Positions 56,791-60,520 of a stretch of 60,520 nt of DNA are shown here, one piece after another. The position numbers and the translations under genes were made by a program. The stretch is from Phoronis ovalis (taxonomy: Eukaryota; Phoronida; Phoronidae). The number at the start of each line of letters is the position of its first letter. Position 1 is the first letter of the stretch. The stretch is from positions 1-60,520 of the forward strand of contig JAOXYB010000014.1 in NCBI GenBank assembly GCA_028565635.1, in the 5' to 3' direction. The notes under the pieces are model-generated. The model saw only the letters and a program-made list of their open reading frames with translations. It ran no database searches and had not been told where the DNA came from.

Positions 56791-59700
56791 ATGTATAAGT
56801 GTGTACGTTCTAAGGGCAAAAAAAATGTGGTTTTTTTTACCCAAGCCAACTAACTTTTGCAGAACTTTTTTATTATTCGTTATTCCTATAACTGGGTGCT
56901 GCTAAAGCTCAAATATTGTAAGAAGGAACATCGGAACACTATCCTAAGCAATTGCATAATATACAGATTTCCTTATGCAACGAAGATTTCATAAAAAGAT
57001 AGAAAAAATCCCCCTACCTACATGTACGCTATTTTTTCATGGGTCCATTAGAGGAAACATTCATATTTCTTTGGTCAAATTGTAGTTGAAGTAATTCATT
57101 GACAGAATGTACATATATATATAACACAATGTTTAATAATTGGAATTTTTATTGGGTATTTGTTCATACATGAATGTGACTGTAGCTTTGATTTATTTTA
57201 CATACAACAAATCTGTCTACATTCATTAAATGTTGCTAGTTGGTGAAAGAATAAGTATGCAGCAGCATTGTATTCATTATCTTCAATGTTTACAATATTT
57301 GGAAAACTTACAACATTAAGATTGATGTTGTCACACTGTGGTTATTATGTAATATACAGTTTTTAAACAACTGCTTTTGATTTGCAAAGCCAAACATAAG
57401 CAAGCAATAGAAGGTGTTTTCATGCAATTATTGATCCCCTGAGTCACATCTCCGTACAATAAGTCATTTAGTTTACTCTACTTTCCTTATTTTGTAGCAT
57501 ATTTTATTTATTGGTGCTTGTCATCATAGGATAGCTGTAGTAATAGAAGCTTTTGTATTTATTGATTAAACAATTAAATATTACATTTTATCATAAGGTA
57601 AAAAATTAATACTAGAATAAATCATATTTAAGTAAAAATAAGGCGAATGTTACAGAAGCTAATTCATGTACTTTTACAGGTGTTATCTTTATTGTGTTTT
57701 TCAGTGCTACCCAGCAATTTGTTTAAAATTGTTTAATAAACTATGATATTATGCAATCACAAAACTGTTTGTTTAAAAAAAGCATAAATTAATTAAGTTC
57801 TCATTTGGTACCTAGTTTTAACACCTGCCTCAAAGATCACTTCAAAAGCTAGCATGTATCAGCTTCTGAAACAAAAAACGTTCAACCAAGTATAAATAAC
57901 TTCTATAATGGTAACGTAGCTCCTTTTATACATTTATAACATTTTTTTTTAAATGCCAATTGGTGTGATCAGATGGAACACTTTGGTAACTCTTAATGAG
58001 ATTGGTGGAAGAAACAGCCACATGTTTTAAGGAAGCCTATCACATGATTTGATGATGTCATTAAAGTGTTCTACTTGGTTACTGAATATTTTTATGCTAT
58101 GTAGTTTTGTACATTGTGAAAGATCAGTAGAAGTGATATAATTAGGAATCATATCTTTGGCTGTGAAGCAATGTTTTTGTTGAAGATAAATAATCCGACT
58201 TGTCCCATTATGGAATTACACAAAATTAGTGCAAGGCAGCTGGATACTGATTAGTTATATTTCATAGAATAAATATCCCCTATTTAGCTGCAGTTAACCA
58301 TGATGTCGTTGCATGAAAACTGTTGACTGTGCAGTTTGATCAATGACTGACATTAGTTGCAGTTCAAATTTTTATTTGGAAACATATCATTTGGTTCAAA
58401 TTTGTAAAACGAGGTACATAAATTACCAGTTTGAGTTGTAATGGAATTATGAAAATGAGATATTCCAGAAATGATTTAGCCTCAAGAGTATTGTTTTATT
58501 TTTTGCCATTTTCTAAAAACTTGTTTTGAGTTTTAATTCTTGTAAATGCGAAAACTACCGAAACATTTTAAACCAGAAACAATTGTCAAAAAATATAATA
58601 CTGGTAACATTTACCCTTTCCAGAGTACATTCCTGTAAATTGTTTCACCGGCCACTAACCGTTCAATGGTAATTGGCAGGAAAAAGTTTTAAATTCGGCG
58701 ATTTAGCAAATTTTCAGTTAATTTATATGACATCATATGGTGAATGCACAAGGATTATTGGTGGCTGGTAACAGACAGCTGGTTAAGCGCTTTTGCATTT
58801 TAGGTCTATATGCAAATCTATTGCGTAGTTTGAAAGGTGTATTTCTTAAAATGTTCTTACGTATAGCTAACCGTGTCCAACTGCCCTATTTTAACACTTT
58901 TACTTTTAGAATCATCAGTTTAATTGCATCACAGGAATATGAAACTTGAAGAAGGAATGCATAGAACAATCACGTTTTTTTGGCAAATAATTATTTTCTC
59001 TGTTCTTCACGTTTCATATTCCTCTGAAAGTTCTTGTTGTCACTTCTGATGGTGTGCGTAAATAATATGAGACGTTATTACCGGACCTCTTTATATCCAC
59101 ATAACATGCACTCACATTCGTAAGCTTAAGTAATCATAAATACCCACTTTAGAAGCCAATGTTTAGATATTTTGCACAATAAATTTACAATTTTTCAAAA
59201 ACTAATTTCTCACTGGCCAAAAATTTATGAGAGGGGGGGGGGAGAGAGTATTAACACAAAAATAGAATTATGCAAAGTTACGGTACCTTGTACAATGTTT
59301 TGCATTTACTAGATTTGAGTTTTGTAACCATTGCAATATTGTATGCAGCTGTGGGATCGTTGGTGCATGATATTATTATATAAGGAGGCCTGTCTACCAT
59401 AAAAGCAGATCTCGTCGTTTGATGTTTTTTTCAAGAATCTCGACACAGATTCCAAGTTCATTAAGTCGAAATGGTTAGTCTTCAATTTAAAATAATGTCT
59501 AGTGTCTGGATAATTTTACTATGTTAAAATAATGAGCAATTTAAAATAAAATATTGATTGGCACACAGTTGTTTCGCGTTTTATACTGTTATTATTTTAT
59601 CTGAACATTATATGCAATACGCACATTTGTTATCAAAATAGTTTAGTTCTAACCATTCAATTAGATTAAACTTTCCTGTTTTTGTTTTTTTATTTATGGA

Positions 59701-59920
59701 AATGAAGCACAACTGATTAGCTGACATTATACTGTTATTATTTCGCGGAACATATTGGCATTATACACTTTATATTACATTTCGATGATCGAAAAAGATA
59801 ACATAGTACAAAGTATTCATTTTTAGAAAAGAACTCTGTCTGTCTCGTGATTACGTAAGTGAACAACATGTGCATGTCTCAAATAGCAATAGCCTCCCTG
59901 TGTTTTGGCTAGTAAATGTT
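56791..59920. other. Downstream intergenic stretch, no gene recognised
   Basis: Only short open frames are present. A small inverted repeat pairs GGAATATGAAACTTGAAGAA (about 58933) with TTCTTCACGTTTCATATTCC (about 59005). A G-run lies near 59234. Confidence 0.5.
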
Positions 59921-59924
59921 ACTC

Positions 59925-60332
59925 CCATAATGTATTATGGACCTTTTAAATTGCACCGGGATGTTGGTTATATAATCAATTCGTTTTTTTAGCAAATAGA
60001 AAAGTTACCTTTTCTAAACATTATTTAATCAAATCAATTCAAAGATTACTCATGATATTTACAATTTAGTCATAATAAATAATTGGAGTATTGTTTCTTT
60101 CTTCAAAACGTAGTTACTATAGCTCGAATTTAGCTCCGCTGGATTTTCCGGTACCTTGTGATTTTTATGAGGTCTTAAAACATTAAATACATTGCAGCGA
60201 ACACGAGTTTGAAAATACCGCTATGATACAACTGGAATGTTAAAGTTTACGAAAAAATGAGTGTCTGAAAAGCATGTCAGGCCCTTTTTCACAATATTTT
60301 ATTCAAACAGTAACGAGGGTCTACATTAGCCT
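59925..60332. mobile_element. 5'-truncated second copy of the intron 12 foldback MITE
   Basis: This segment aligns in the same orientation with 25400-25794, sharing for example TTTAAATTGCACC, AATTCAAAGATTA, TGATTTTTATGAG and the end AACGAGGGTC...TTAGCCT. It lacks the left half of the element. Confidence 0.75.
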
Positions 60333-60520
60333 TAAAGGAACACAAAAGCGCAACAACTCCAAGGATAGACTTCGAGGAGTCTGTCAGAACACATGAAAGA
60401 CGAGCTTAACAGTACTAATGTGCTTTTACAATAATATAAATTAGCATAATTAGTTAAAGTGTCCCTAAAGTACTACACAAGTAAAAGTACGAGAATTTGA
60501 ACATTGTGTGTGTGTATATA

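Noticed and set aside
58737-58949. Plus-strand frame of 70 codons downstream of the giant gene
   Set aside because: No recognisable motif, and AT-rich surroundings with no supporting splice or poly-A arrangement; likely chance.
1-60520. CRISPR array, bacterial operon or prophage
   Set aside because: The introns, EGF and fibrinogen domains and absence of bacterial gene packing show an animal genome. The tandem repeats present lack the spacer structure of CRISPR.

Overview
The window is eukaryotic and most likely from a bivalve or another mollusc. The support is GT-AG introns of a few hundred bases, AT-rich sequence, frequent TACATGTA words typical of molluscan DNA, a short fibrinogen-related lectin-like gene, and many small foldback elements. 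The species assignment is an inference.

The window is dominated by one very large plus-strand gene. I could follow it from a signal-peptide exon at 11408 to a stop codon at 56603: 60 exons, every junction in phase, 3354 predicted residues. The protein reads as follows: signal peptide; a Notch-ligand-type N-terminal (MNNL/C2-like) domain; only the first half of a DSL domain; four EGF repeats; about 22 tandem copies of a roughly 110-residue module I do not recognise; one transmembrane helix; and a tyrosine-rich cytoplasmic tail of about 555 residues. Most modules are coded by a tiny exon (about 61-67 nt, phase 1 to 2) followed by a large exon (about 250-280 nt, phase 2 to 1). This is a textbook pattern for growth by tandem exon duplication. 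The gene is the best candidate for an undescribed system: a giant Delta/Jagged-like surface protein whose EGF stalk has been replaced by a different repeat.

A second gene lies antisense inside the 4.2-kb intron 9. It has two exons and 316 codons: a secreted protein with a PAN/apple-like N-terminus and a divergent fibrinogen-related domain. The same intron carries two inverted-repeat elements. Intron 8 begins with six 39-bp repeats, the first of which starts at the exon 8 splice donor.

The left flank (1-11400) has no intact gene that I can see. It holds a decayed non-LTR retrotransposon reverse-transcriptase fragment, a histone-like 3' stem-loop with a tiny basic reading frame, and a duplicated repeat rich in AGGTCA half-sites. 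The right flank (56604-60520) holds the 3' UTR, no convincing gene, and a truncated second copy of the foldback element found in intron 12.
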